A program made the position numbers and the translations under genes. Positions 45,150-56,929 of a stretch of 64,000 nucleotides of DNA are shown one piece after another. Origin of the DNA: Agrypnia vestita (lineage: Eukaryota > Arthropoda > Insecta > Trichoptera > Phryganeidae); contig JADDOH010023109.1 in the NCBI GenBank assembly GCA_016648135.1, positions 1 through 64,000 of the forward strand. Direction: 5' to 3'. Within the stretch, counting starts at the first letter, position 1; every line of letters begins with the position of its first letter. The notes below the pieces were generated by a model that had not been told where the DNA came from, made no database searches, and saw only the letters and a program-made list of their open reading frames with translations.

Positions 45150-45640
45150 AATCTCCATTCTCAAATACTTGTAGTGTCTGATCATGCCAGGTCTTTCGCG
45201 GACGACCTCTATTCCCGTTGCCTCCAAAACTTGCATCGTATATCTTCTTAACCAACTTTCTCATTCATACGTTCCACATACCAAATCATCTCAGCACTCC
45301 TTTCTTTATTCTATCTACCACACATTACATTCACTTCTAATTTGTTCATTCCTCACTCTATCGACCAAAGATTTTTCAAACAAGCGTCTTAGTGACCGCA
45401 TTTCCACTGCATTCCATCTTTTTTTATTCCTCCTTTGCCAATTCTAGACTTCACTTCCATACATCAGGGTTGGCACTAGAACGCCATTTCGTACCGCTTG
45501 TCTTGCTTCGTTTGACAGATCATTGGCCATAATTGCGTTTAGAGCACCATTAACTTTGTTTTCCACAGTCACCCTCCGTTCGATATCATTCTCAGCCATG
45601 ACGTTTCTGCTAAACATACTTCTCAAAAACACATTATTAC
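45150..45640 (-). pseudogene. RTE LINE reverse transcriptase fragment
   Basis: The minus frame 45444-45632 reads ENDIERRVTVENKVNGALNA, then NDLSNEARQAVRNGVLVPTL and MYGSEV. The following minus-strand sequence continues with NAVE, RSLR and VRNE-like pieces and the CGAAAGACCTGGCATGATCA segment. IERRV..xNKVNGAL...VLVPTLMYGSE is the conserved region directly after the RTE palm domain. The fragment abuts the + strand RTE piece tail-to-tail. Confidence 0.85.
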
Positions 45641-45654
45641 ATACAAATGTGCTT

Positions 45655-45790
45655 GATCTAGAAGGGAAGAGACGGGCAGGCCAAAAGTTTGCTACATCGA
45701 TGACAGGGGCAGTAAAGGGCAGACTGTGGACCTGTGATGCCAGTTACAAAGGGATTCAGGGGATATTATTAAACAGATTACAATAGAATA
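45655..45790 (+). pseudogene. Possible RTE tail fragment
   Basis: GKRRAGQKF followed by GAVKGRLW recalls the GKRRRGRP...I basic block of RTE tails. It is short and lacks the surrounding blocks. Confidence 0.3.
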
Positions 45791-45899
45791 TAAGAGGCAA
45801 ATGAAACACTTCAACCAGTAACCGTACGTCCGACAATTTATCCACACACACAGCTACACTTCAAGAAACTTCTTTGTTCGCAAATGATATAAAAATTAG

Positions 45900-46560
45900 C
45901 AACCGCCCTATACGGGCATGTCAGTCTTCCAGGACCCCGCGGCGTACGCCGGAGGCTCTCGCCCTTCGAGTATCTATCATTGTCTTTGTAATCGTACTTA
46001 TGTATAACTTGTAACTGTTGTATCGAAATAACAAAATCATCAAGCATTCTACGACTTTGACCCTTAAAAGCAGTTTCTCCAAATCCGTCATGCACATCTT
46101 CCGCAACCAAAACCTCCCAAAGTGGTGACCCCAACGTGATAATCTAGCCGTATATAACTATAAAATATACAAACTACAATTTTTTTTTCTTTAATTCCGT
46201 CATTTTTGACATTGGCTACAGTTAGTGTTATATTAGTAGCTATAGGTATCGGTGTATATATGCGTTTGATTAATTATCTCACGTTACTATGGTGAATGCA
46301 ACCGGTCCATTACATATTGACTATTACGAATTGGGTAATACATTTTTCTATTTAAATTCCAAGGAGATTTTTATAAATTCTTCTTCCGAAAGTGCCATCA
46401 CCTATCGAAGTTTGGTGATTATATTGGCGATTATGACTCTATTCACCACTGCTCGTAACAACTCGATTGAATTACGCGGTTACCGTTCCCTCAAGTTACG
46501 CAGTCATGAGATGCGACGATTTCCTACGCTTGTGGTGGTTCTTCCATAATACATCCGAGA
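45900..46560 (-). other. Possible LTR and leader, minus orientation
   Basis: On the minus strand, AT-rich sequence ending ...CTAGATTATCA (46142-46152) is followed by CGTTGGGGTCACCACTTTGG, where TGGGGTCACC could be a primer-binding site. The block upstream begins near TGTCTCGGATG (46561). Frames 45838-46134 and 45921-46106 contain no recognisable gag motif. The evidence is limited to this layout. Confidence 0.25.
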
Positions 46561-46671
46561 CATTTTACACCTAAAGAATAATATTTTTATACATAAGAGA
46601 GGAGTATAGTAAAAAAACAATTTCAAAATAGAATCAGAATATTAATAAAATAACAAGTGATTTTATATTAA

Positions 46672-47060
46672 ACTAGCTTACCCACACGGCTTCGCACGCA
46701 TAGATTTATGTCGTATTTATGTCATTTGTATATTATCCTTACATACATATATGCCGTCGCTGAATTTTTTATAGAACTGTTTAAATTCTACAACTTCTCT
46801 AAAAAAGTATTTAAACATCTCTTTCTGTTAAGGCAGCGTTCGTATAAAAACGCATAGCTCGACCATTTTCTCGTCGGCTTTACTCCTTAAGCTCTTTTAC
46901 TTCAACGGGATATTATATAACCTTTGTCCACCCTAAAAGTCCATTCTAAATATTGGTGAAAGAATTTTAGAAATCGGATAAGTAATTCCGGAGATTACTT
47001 CCACATTAAAATGTACAAACTCACAAACCTTACTTCTTTATATAGATATATAAAGATTTC
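46672..47060 (+). repeat. Dispersed repeat family U, copy 2
   Basis: It begins ACTAGCTTACCCACACGGCT and TCGCACGCATAGATTTATG, contains GTCCATTCTAAATATTGGTG and AATCGGATAAGTAATTCC, and ends ATATAGATATATAAAG. It is the inverted partner of 20505-20880. Its beginning is also found at 31468-31500 inside the hAT element. Confidence 0.75.
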
Positions 47061-48250
47061 TAACCGCAAAATTAATGCTAAAAATATTCAAAATAAATAA
47101 TTCTCAACACAGGTGTGATATCATTTTTGTGGATCCATTAAAGATTTATGAAGTGAAAGCGTTGTTTTTGAAAATAAATATCGCGAATTTTAAAATAATT
47201 ACAAGTATTCAGGGGTTAAGATTATTAAATAAAGAGCATCACATTAATTAATTACATAAAGTGGCACGGTTTTGTTTATTAATCCAATGATTATGTGAAA
47301 ATGCTTTCGGTTTTTCCAGAAAGGAAAATTGAAAAACGTTTTAAATGATGCAGCCTTTATGCGGGAGGTGGTTGGTTACTGCGGTCGGGAAAGCACAGGG
47401 GTGGAGCCGGTTAAAGGGGCGTGGCACTGCTTTGTCTGTTCTTCCTGAATTATATTATGAAGTATGATGGATAGAATGCGAGGGGAAGGGAGTGAATAAT
47501 GGATCTACGTAATTGTATGTAGACACTGCTATCAGATTGAAACACAGGCTTTATGGTGGTTCTGCAACGCGTGCGACGCGAGTACTTATTTTCATTGCTT
47601 ATTATTTTATTTCTGTTCGATTTATCGAGTAAATAATCGTCGTCGCTTCAAAAATTTTGGGGTTTGTTTGCTCGAAATAAATATTTTACAAAGGTCGTGT
47701 TTTTTCGATAAGCCAATCACCGCGCGTTTCTGCGAGTGAGTAAGCTGATTATACTGTTATTTCACTCGCCTGTTTCGATACGGTATAAAGGTTTATTTAT
47801 GATATGTAACAAGCTTATTTTATTGATTTCATTTTTTCAGTTTACATTGATTGTAAAGCTTAAAAATAAACATAATGCATCCAGAGTCTCTAGATAGGAA
47901 TTATTAAATAAACGAATATTTTTATTCATCATTTTAGTGTACGCCGTAATTATTTCGTAAAATTTTCCCCTTTATTTATAGAACAATCCTTATATTGATT
48001 CCTAGCTATTAGAAAGTGGTCTACGACGAAAGGCGGCCATCAGAAAATAACAAAGAAGACACTAATGTGCAGCGTTAAAACCGATTGATCGCTTAAACGT
48101 TTTTATTTTGTTTTTAACGATTTTTCATATATTAAAAATATATAAATATAATGCGGTAAGAGTAAGAAGTTCTCAAAAATATGTTTGTGAAAGTCGCTTT
48201 TCAAGCAGTTTTTCAAGCAATATAGTGCATGCAGATTACAATTGAATGTA
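47060..48250. other. AT-rich DNA, no gene recognised
   Basis: A G-rich patch at 47350-47580 (GGGGTGGAGCCGG, AAAGGGGCGTGG) has no open frame of note. Confidence 0.4.
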
Positions 48251-48255
48251 TACAA

Positions 48256-48537
48256 AAACATAATAATTTCATTGTCTGTCCGTCTGTCTGTCTGCCTGTC
48301 TTTCTGTCCGTCCGTAACTTAGTACAATTAATTTGAATTTACAGCTAAAAAACAAATTAAACCGCCGTTGATGAGGCTTGGACCCCGGACCAGTATACTC
48401 GAACCGGCCGCTCTACACATGTTACTACACCCACCACATCGTAGACCACCAAAAAGATACTATAAATATATACTAAGACTTGGCAAAGGCGCGAACTTTC
48501 CATCTTTTTTTATGGGTTACAACTAGTAAAATGATAA
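48256..48537 (-). mobile_element. SINE family B, copy 3
   Basis: It contains CATAATAATTTCATTG, a 40-bp GTCT/GTCC-rich microsatellite (48274-48315), ACAGCTAAAAAACAAATTAA, a decayed tRNA-like centre (GGACCCCGGACC.. AACCGGCCGCTC) and the common end TTACAACTAGTAA (48517-48529). It has the same orientation as copies 1 and 2. Confidence 0.7.
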
Positions 48538-48539
48538 AA

Positions 48540-51500
48540 AACCTTGCAAAATTTAAAATACTATATTTTAAATGCAGAGGACAATTCAAATATGCAAGTA
48601 TAGTTTTAAAGTACAATTGATTGATTCTTGCATGCAAACTGCAAATACAGTTTTGCAAGATGCATATAAAAATGTGTATTTGTCTATAGATTATGATTAA
48701 TGAAGACAAAAGATGAATAATTTTTGTTATAAATATAACTACATAACTATAAATATAACTATAAAACCTTTTTTTTTCATGAAATTTGCTTATTTTTCTA
48801 CCAGCATGGTAGTCAAGTCTTCGTTAGTTATGAATCAGATTTATTTAGTCTGCATTTTTTATGAAAGTATTAAATTCAATACCCAAAATGGATGATTAAA
48901 ATTATGACCTGAGTAATCAAAGATTTCTTAGAGACTTTCTTGGTGAATTTTCTTTCTCGCGGAGGTACCTTTCTTATATAGATTTCAACTTGGTAAGATC
49001 ACTAAAATCTTTAATTTTAAAAGTAATTTAAATTAAAGTTGTTCAATACTTTGTCAATATTTTTTTCTTAACCAAAACATCAAAAATTCTAAGAAAAAGA
49101 ACACAATAAATATTAATCTAAGCGAGAAGAGGCGGTAATTTGTGTATGTGAATATAATATAATTGATTAACATAATTTATTATGAAACATTTTAATTAGT
49201 AATATAATATATTTTATTTAACTAATTACAGTTAATAAATCTTTAATTCAATAAATTTAAGAAGAATGGAGTGTGAAAATTCTGTGTAATTATTATACCA
49301 GGAATTAGTCGCTAAATTTGTATTCATATGTGGTATTATCGGAGTTCTCGCCACGCATGGTATTGGGAAAATAAGCTATTTCCTCTCGACTTCCGGCCAA
49401 TGTTGAATTATGACTTCCATATTATTGTGCCAGACCAATCCACTTCTGACCCATATCTAAGGGTAGGTTTGTATTTCTATGAACACATTCACATTCACAA
49501 TTTTTGTTCCTATACAAAACTTTCGTTGATTGAATTTTTCGTTTACATTTTTTGTTTGTTTTTTGACTATAAATCTCTATTTCTATGTAAAATCTGCCAT
49601 AAATTAAAATGAAACACATTGAACTGTGAGGATGCTGTATTGATTTTAAAAAACATTATTTTAGTTTACATACATAGAATTCAAAAAAGGTTATATTGGA
49701 CACGTGGTTGTACTACCTATGTTAGACACAAAGTGCTTAGTAGATTTAATGTATTTAAAAAAGGAGACACCCAGACAGACAATTTTTTTCTATCCAGATT
49801 TTATAAAAATACTTTAATAAATAGGTATATGGTATTAAAAGCTCGCAAAGCCATAATTGAAAGGGTGACATTCAAACGATGAGATTTATATGTATACAGG
49901 CATATTAAAACATTTATTTTACAGCGATTATCTAATTTTATTTTGCTTTATAGTAAATTATTATTTGGTGTCGATAAAATTTGAAATAAATTTGTGTTTG
50001 AAATATGACAAAAAAATTGTTTTTGTTTATTATTTTCAATAATATATTATTAATATTATTGAAAATAATTCATATTTCCATCAAAAAAAATAGTATGATT
50101 AGTATAATTGCACAACTTTATTTTTAAAAAGCACACTTTCATTTTTCTAAGTCAAAAATAATCATTTTTTAATTTAAGTTTTTTATTTTTAAGTTAATTA
50201 AATTTAATTGTGACCAAATTTTATTAATTGCGACCAAAATACAAAAGTAAACTTCTATTTCTAAAAATATTATAACTGCAAGATAAGATAAGAATATAGA
50301 AATACCTACTCGCGGGAATGCGATAACTTCTAATTAATATTTATAAGTTTTGTGTGTATTGATTTTTCCCATCCATTCCAGGAAATCATTACTTTATGAT
50401 AATAATACTACCCCACAAGAGAAATAAAAACTGGAGAGGTCTGTGTGCGAATGTGGTCGATTCATTCAAGGCTAAAGGCGTTTCCGGTTGAACAAAACAT
50501 GGGCTGATACTCGTGTGCACGAAGGGCGGGTCAGTTTGAGGTTACAGGGCTCGTGCCTGCTGAAAGAAAGGGAAGAAGCTAAGGAAAAAAATGCCTTATT
50601 ACCATTGAAATTTCTCCCTTCTTAATTTTAACTGTCAGGTATTTCGGTTCGATATAAATAGTTCGGTATTTCGATATAAATAAAACATTATTGAAAAAAA
50701 GTAATTGCTTTAGCTATCACTTTAATATCTGGAGTAGTCTGTAAGGTGTCTTAAAAAGGTACATTATCTGTGTTATTTAATATAATTGTAGCATAACGAT
50801 AAGTAGGTTGTGCATTAATAAGTATGACAAGTGAATCAAACGGGAATGCATTAGTAAAATGTAATTATTCAATAATATAAAGCAAATGATATCGACTTAT
50901 GCGAGTTTATTACAATTTACATATCATACAATACATGTAAATGTAGCTTGGAAAATATTGAACTAATTGAAGGAGCTCAAAGACTAACCACTCAATTGTG
51001 GAATATCACGTACATCAAAAACGATGTTCTTGAAGTTAGTTGTTGTTATAAATGAAACTTTTTATACTTCAAATATTTATACAGTTTTTATGTAAACAAA
51101 AATACTCTGGATATATTTAAAAAATGCAGCTGTAAAATCAACACCCCAAAGAAGATTTCAAGACTTGTAATCATCGTGTTTTCATCACCCCTTTCGATTT
51201 TTCAAAATTGATTGACCTACTTGTCCTTTTCGTATTGTACATATTGTCCCCTTTTTTAAGTATTTCTAGAGAATTTGACAGTTTCTCGCTTCGAGTAGGA
51301 AAGCGTAATAAGAGAGCAATTGAGGGTTAACAATATTCAGTTTTCCACTAGAATTTTAACTAGAAAAAACTCCGTAGGTAGGTAGATTTTTATAAGAATA
51401 ATTTTGTGAAAGAACTAGAATGTGTTAACATGCAAATAAAAATGAGCGATTTGATTGCATGTTGAATTTTGTATGCAGATTTTTGTCCTATATTAGCAAC

Positions 51501-51590
51501 ACGCTGGTTGCAAATAGAGAACTAGACTCAGTCTTGAGAATAAGAATTACGATGAATGCGAGGAAAATGACCTTGTGATGAATGTTAGCT
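48540..51590. other. AT-rich DNA, no gene recognised
   Basis: Open frames at 49328-49612 (+) and 49619-49882 (+) have no domain that I recognise. At 50029-50069 there is a perfect 17-bp AT hairpin. The moderately GC-rich stretch 50410-50590 is noncoding as far as I can see. Confidence 0.4.
50029..50069. repeat. Perfect 17-bp AT hairpin
   Basis: ATTATTTTCAATAATAT and its exact complement flank a 7-nt loop. Confidence 0.9.
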
Positions 51591-51599
51591 AGATAAAAT

Positions 51600-51715
51600 T
51601 CGTAAGGATGAGATGTGGATAAAGCGGGAGTTGTTTGTCATGAAAGGTAGTATGGTGCCCTATCCTATATGTCTACCCACGCAGAGACATGGTGTAACTG
51701 TATGTAAGAATCTTT
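51600..51715 (+). pseudogene. RTE LINE 3' end, diverged
   Basis: GTTTGTCATGAAAGGTAGTATGG-like sequence, then GCCCTATCCTATATGTCTAC and ACATGGTGTAACTGTATGTAAG, correspond to the + version of the RTE terminal block seen inverted at 4.73, 15.2 and 53.05 kb. Coding is lost. Confidence 0.6.
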
Positions 51716-51719
51716 TCAT

Positions 51720-52600
51720 TACATTTTAATCCTTTTCGGGTACATTTACAAATTTCTTTGAATCAAATGTTCGGATGAAAGATGGAACAGCGGAACATTC
51801 CAATTAAACTTCAATAAAATTCAGAAATTAATCCTGAAAACTTTCTCAATCTTCCGGGTCAATTCAAAGGTCAGGCTGGCGCTGCTCTGGTCGAAATATT
51901 TCCAGTTAAGGGATTAATGGGGGAGAAAAGGTTTCACGGGTCTTAATGTGGGTATTTGAATTCAAGCTCATTGACGGTTTTAAAGCGTTTGGTACTATAA
52001 TACATCAATTAAATTAGAAACCAATCGAAATATCAATACCAATTAGTATAGAAAAACACTGACGGTATATAAATTAATATCCAAAGTTTTGTAACTCTGC
52101 TAAACTCAAAATATTTAAAATATAATTTATGCCACGTTTTAAAACTTTGGAATGATGAAAACTTAAACAAAATTATCCGTCACAAGAAGTGCGTTTCCAT
52201 GTTCTTTGATTGATCAATTTGTAGGGTTTTTTTCTTCTTATGGAGCCATCCCCTATCGGAGGTCAGCGATCATTCTGGTTTTAATATAAGTTAAATATAT
52301 ACAGCCTACACACAAGTTAAAGTTTTTAGAGCACAAAAGTCTATAATAAAAGTAATACAAAAAATGCCAATTAAAACGAGCTAAAAATAAATATTCGAAG
52401 TTCAGAAAATAAGGTAAATATAAACAAAAAAATTAATTATCCACTCATATGAAAATTCTAATAATTATTAAAACACAAAGTTTAAGCCCACGAGACAGAG
52501 TAAAAATAAAAATTACTAAATAACGACTATAAAAACTAAATTGGGGTAGAGATGCGTTAAATATTACTCTACTCTATTACTTAAATATTACTCTATCCTA
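51720..52600. other. AT-rich DNA, nothing recognised
   Basis: Only a short tandem of ATTACTCTACTCTA-like units (52555-52610) stands out. Confidence 0.4.
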
Positions 52601-52611
52601 CTCTACTATAA

Positions 52612-52746
52612 CTGTATAACAGACTGCCAATGGAAAAACAAGATGCAACAAATGGGATAATATTGAAGAATCATTTTATAAAATGGATCAAAGTATTAGG
52701 CAACCAAAAAAGAAAAAAAGAACTAACTACGAATATTATTACTTAA
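52612..52746 (+). pseudogene. CR1/Jockey-type LINE ORF2 last 44 codons
   Basis: The frame reads LYNRLPMEKQDATNGIILKN, then HFIKWIKVLGNQKRKKE, and ends TNIIT plus stop. LYNxLPxE...F..xL is the usual end of CR1/Jockey LINE proteins. A 3'-UTR-like AT-rich stretch with AATAAATA (about 52873) follows. Upstream sequence does not extend the match. Confidence 0.5.
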
Positions 52747-53029
52747 TAAAAATAGAATTAAATAATTATGTTAACAATAATGTGGTACATCATGCCACAT
52801 AGACACAAGATTATCTTATTGAGGGAGTACTATAATAATTAATAAATAGAAAAATGTAAATTGAAGTAAATAAATAAATAGTGATTTATAGAATTTGTAA
52901 TGTACACAAGAACATAAGTTCGCTAATGCAAATTGTGGGACATCCAAATTAGAAAACTTTTTTTTTTATATTTAAGAGTGTCAAGGATACCGTGTATAAT
53001 AGTGGCGCCGTTTATGACCGTTGAATTAA

Positions 53030-53470
53030 CTAACTAATTAACTAAATTACCATCACGCTGTTTCCCCGTGGGGTAGGCAGAGAGGATAGAGCGCCATACT
53101 TTGTGTCCTGACGTACAACTCTCGCCTCATCCACATTCATACATCTTCGCATGCAAGCTCGACGGTTGTTGAAGCTTCTAACGGGACCATCTTCCAGTAT
53201 CTGGTTAATCTGGACACGCCACGTCTTCCGCGGTCACCTTTTCTTTCTGGCGCCGTCAACACTTGCATTATATATATATCTTTCTTACCATTCTTTCCTC
53301 ATTTATTCGCTCAACATGCCTAAACCACCTGAGCGACCCTGTTTTAATTCTATGAATTATGCTAGGATCAGCTTTACATTCATTCCTAATATCATCATTC
53401 TTTACTCTATCATACATGGATTTTTCACATATACGTCTAAGGGATCTCATCTCCACTGCATTCAATCTAA
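53030..53470 (-). pseudogene. RTE LINE 3' fragment
   Basis: The minus frame 53268-53465 reads NAVEMRSLRRICEKSMYDRV, KNDDIRNECKADPSIIHRIK and TGSLRWFRHVERINEERMVR. The remaining tail (GRP..WRDQIN, RRVWRSI) lies in the adjacent frame. It ends in a TTAATTAGTTAGTTAATT repeat (about 53025-53050), the simple-repeat tail of RTE elements. The truncated 5' end is at about 53470. Confidence 0.85.
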
Positions 53471-53479
53471 TTTATTTAT

Positions 53480-54985
53480 TTTTTATATTATTTTAATATT
53501 TACATTGATTGAATTCGGAAAGAAATCGACTATTATTGTTTCTCATATCTTGTCATAAAGGATCATAAAAGTATAAACATTTCTCAATTGAATTAATTTA
53601 TTAATATACACCGTTAATTCATAGCGTAAAGCAGATACGAGGATAAGATTTCTTTACCCTTTTATTGTTAAAAATAAGACTGCTTTAATTGTTATTAAAA
53701 TTTTAAAATATTCAATTATCTGATCAATTAAACACTTTATTTTTAACGATCGAATATCTACTGCTTTGCCGAGTGTTACCAAGTTTCGAATGAAATAAAT
53801 GTATAATAATTATCGTAAGACTCGTTTTATGTAAAACAAATATGAAATAGTAAATATTTAATTTTAAAATTAACGTGCACAATATACCATATTTGATATA
53901 ATATTAATTGACTTTTCAAGGTTGATTGGATTTCGAATTAATTTTAATGAGGTCGTTTGGATTTCAATCCTACATAAAGCATAGGAATTAAATAATTCAT
54001 TTCTGTTCCTCGTAGATATTGATTATTCTATAAGCTCATTATGAAAGGCAAAATATTTTCAGTAACCTTCAAAGTCATCAAGTAAATATTTTAAAAAATA
54101 CATAATTTACGGTAATTTGTTTTATCATTTTCGGTGCTTGTAACCTTTGTGTTTTTTAAATAATAAATATATAAATTCATTCCGTAATATCTTCAAGTAA
54201 TTCGCCAGATTTGGGATAATTTATGATAGAAAATGATTGCTGATATATGTAAGATATCTATAGTTTAATTGGTAATATTTATTTATTTATTCTGGAATGG
54301 CCAAATGAATAATGCTGCACTTCTCAAAGTCGTTTGACTTAGTGTATTTTTTGTCTTATTTCATTTTCTTCTTAACTTTATGCATAGTCTTTACATAACA
54401 CAAATTATAAATAGCCAAAATTTGAAAAAATATTTTACGTGAGCATTATTGTATTTTAATAATAAGCAAGTAAGTAATAATTATTTTCAAACTTATGAAT
54501 TTTTCGTATGGTTTTAAAATAAATTGCAAAAATTCTACAAAAAGGTTGTTATTTTATTATCAGTTTGGAATTAACATAGGTTATAATTTCCGACAGAATA
54601 TCGCGTAAACTTTTTTATTGTGAATCGATAATTTTTAATGTATAAAAAAAGTAATCACAAACCTATATAATAAATGATTTTTACACCGTATAAAATAAAT
54701 TTTCTTATTTTTACTTGACTTATGGTTTTGACATTTGTCATTCGGAAAAAGTATTTTTTATCTATAAAAACCCACGCGGTTTAGATAAATATTTTAACTT
54801 AGGTGTAATGAAGTTAAACGAAGGCTGTTAACGAAGTTACATACATATAAAACAAATCAAGCTTCTTCCAGAATACTCATTTTCTAATCATTTACTCGAC
54901 TTGGTGTTAATGATTGGATCATACTTCCTTATAGCAAATAGCGTGAATGAAACAAAGTTATTTGGAATATTTGAACATAATATTT
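53480..54985. other. AT-rich DNA, nothing recognised
   Basis: No gene, palindrome of note or shared repeat was seen. Confidence 0.4.
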
Positions 54986-55024
54986 CAGGGAAAAGTTCAC
55001 TTTCCCTCCATTGGCTTCGAGCAT

Positions 55025-56011
55025 AAGTCAGGCAGTGGCGTGCAGCGCATACAAGCAAAAAAGCTGTGCATTAGTAAAGATTCTGGGAAACAAATATTAA
55101 TTAAATAATCCTTATCTTAAGAAAAAGTTGTAGTCCTACGGCTAGAAGTTCTATTTCAGACTTTTCTGTACCTAACTTCATGTCAATTCTTCATTTATCT
55201 CGCCCAACAATTTGTTCCATAGATATAGTCAAGTCGAGAAAAAAAACGTGTATTTTTAATGCTGCGAGTTTTATGTAATATACAGGTAAATTTAGCGTGC
55301 TTCTTCGAAAGGTCCTATTCCAGGTGAGAACTACGCGCACGTCATTGCAGAAATGTTATTTTTTACAAATTCCAGCCAAAACTTTCGGTGTAAATTCTAT
55401 TTGTCTTTTCTATCGTAAATGTAAATACCATCTGTCATCACATAACATATCATAATAATATCATAAAATGTTTGATTTATTTTTGTGAAAAGAAACGTAT
55501 ATCTGAAAGTAGCTTGTTGGTCTTGTGGTTAGGACACTGGCCTCGTGATCCAAAGGTTGCGGGTTCGAACCTCACTCCAGACCAGCAAGTTAGTTCTATT
55601 TTCATAGTACAAGCGTTTAGCTTAGTTTGAAAATAGTAAGAATATTGATGTGACACGTATTCCGTGTTCACATCTCTATTTTAAAAAAAAAAAAAAAAAA
55701 AAATTAGTATTGTTCCCGATTTAATTATATATAAATCGTCTTCAAAATATATTGAAATTTTTTGCCGTATTCGCTATACCTATATGAAATATTTATTTAT
55801 TTAGGAAATATTGTTTACAATACTTCTTTTATGGTGCAGTTATTTTTGTGGATTGAAGCTACTCTAAATAGTTCATTATATACAGTTAAAAATTTAAAAA
55901 AATTATTTATACCTTTATTGGTATATGCGCAAATATATATTTTTAATATAGGTTATATAGTCGGTCATACCATAACCTAAGTTTATACCACTGCACGCCA
56001 CTGAAGTCAGG
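55025..56011. mobile_element. hAT-type non-autonomous element with perfect 8-bp duplications
   Basis: AAGTCAGG occurs at 55025-55032 and 56004-56011. The element between them (55033-56003, 971 bp) starts CAGTGGCGTGCAG and ends CTGCACGCCACTG, 13-bp perfect inverted termini typical of hAT. It carries no transposase. It is itself host to SINE family A copy 1. It has disrupted a LINE reverse-transcriptase gene. A shorter relative lies at 56543-56787. Confidence 0.93.
55508..55703 (+). mobile_element. SINE family A, copy 1 (tRNA-derived, poly-A tail)
   Basis: Box A, TGGTCTTGTGGTTAGGACAC (55519-55538), and box B, GGTTCGAACCTC (55562-55573), form a tRNA-like pol III promoter. The unrelated body contains AGCGTTTAGCTTAG and TAAGAATATTGATGTGACAC, and the 3' end is an uninterrupted A run at about 55683-55703. 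The intact A tail points to a fairly young insertion. It lies wholly within the hAT element. Copy 2 is at 39832-39965. Confidence 0.9.
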
Positions 56012-56542
56012 GATGTCACCTTGGGCCCCCTCATTTACTTACATTTATAAACGGCGTGCACGAAGCCATTAAATGTTCCGATATATTGCTCTTTGCCAAC
56101 GAGCTCAAAAACTTCAAATCTCTATCCAACACTCACGACTGCCGTCTCTTCCATGCTGAGGCTTATTCGCTCCAACAATTGTATATTTACTATAACGATT
56201 TTACAAAACGATCTCTACTTCAATATCAACAAGTGCAATTCGATATCCTCCACAAAAAACAGACCTACCAACCATTACCATACCATTTTCACAAAGTGCC
56301 AGCAAACTCAAATTAAATCCTTACCATAAAGATCTTCTTACCTTTGAATTATAATATAAAAAAAGATAAAGAATTATCTTTTACCGCTTTCTCAAATTTA
56401 ACCACAACGTATATCAAAACTCTTGGTTACGATGTCAGAACAATGAAAGAATTCTGTGATATATCAGTTTCAATTACTATAAATAAATCTTTAATCAGAA
56501 GTTTATTGGAATTGTCATCAAAAAACTCTTACGTACCTATAT

Positions 56543-56787
56543 ACAGGGGCGTGCAGTGAGAACGTTGAAGCATAACTATTTCTTGAGCAAACATTTTGGA
56601 AAATATAGGAATTAAAAATAGATATATCTCGCAATATTTCTCTAACAATTATTGTCATTTTATTCTGATTTAAATATTTCATAATATTATCTTTGAAATA
56701 TTTAATCTCTACCTTTTTTCCAAATATACTTTATGTAAATATTTATGTAAAACTCATGCTTTAATGTTCTCACTGCATGCGCCAAGC
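56543..56787. mobile_element. Short hAT-like MITE
   Basis: The left end CAGGGGCGTGCAGTGAGAAC and the right end GTTCTCACTGCATGCGCC are inverted copies. The left end resembles the termini of the element at 55033-56003. The last bases of the right end are mutated and no 8-bp duplication is evident. The interior is AT-rich and noncoding. Confidence 0.7.
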
Positions 56788-56929
56788 CCATTTCTTTCTA
56801 GAATGATCACTTTAACGGGAAAGCTTACAGAGACGATAACCTAGAAGTATACCTACTTCATGACACAGGCTCAGTTCAAAAGCGAAATATTGATAAACTT
56901 ATTTGACGATCGCTTGGGCGTGTAGTACA

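Larger units (their letters stand above)
55000..56340 (+). pseudogene. LINE reverse transcriptase palm fragment, split by a hAT element
   Basis: After the insertion, sequence from 56012 gives TLGPLIYLHL (motif B region, QGSxLGPLLFxI), then INGVHEAIKCSDILLFANEL (motif C). The catalytic ADD of the YADD/FADD box has become ANE, so it is inactive. NDLYFNINKCNSISSTKN follows in a shifted frame. The order matches CR1/Jockey/I-type LINE reverse transcriptases (FADDLK..., LxLNxxKCxxISFTRK). The part upstream of the insertion is short. At least two frameshifts are present. Confidence 0.8.

Noticed and set aside
48274..48315. CRISPR-like or regulatory repeat array
   Set aside because: It is a simple GTCT/GTCC microsatellite in a SINE; the host is a eukaryote.
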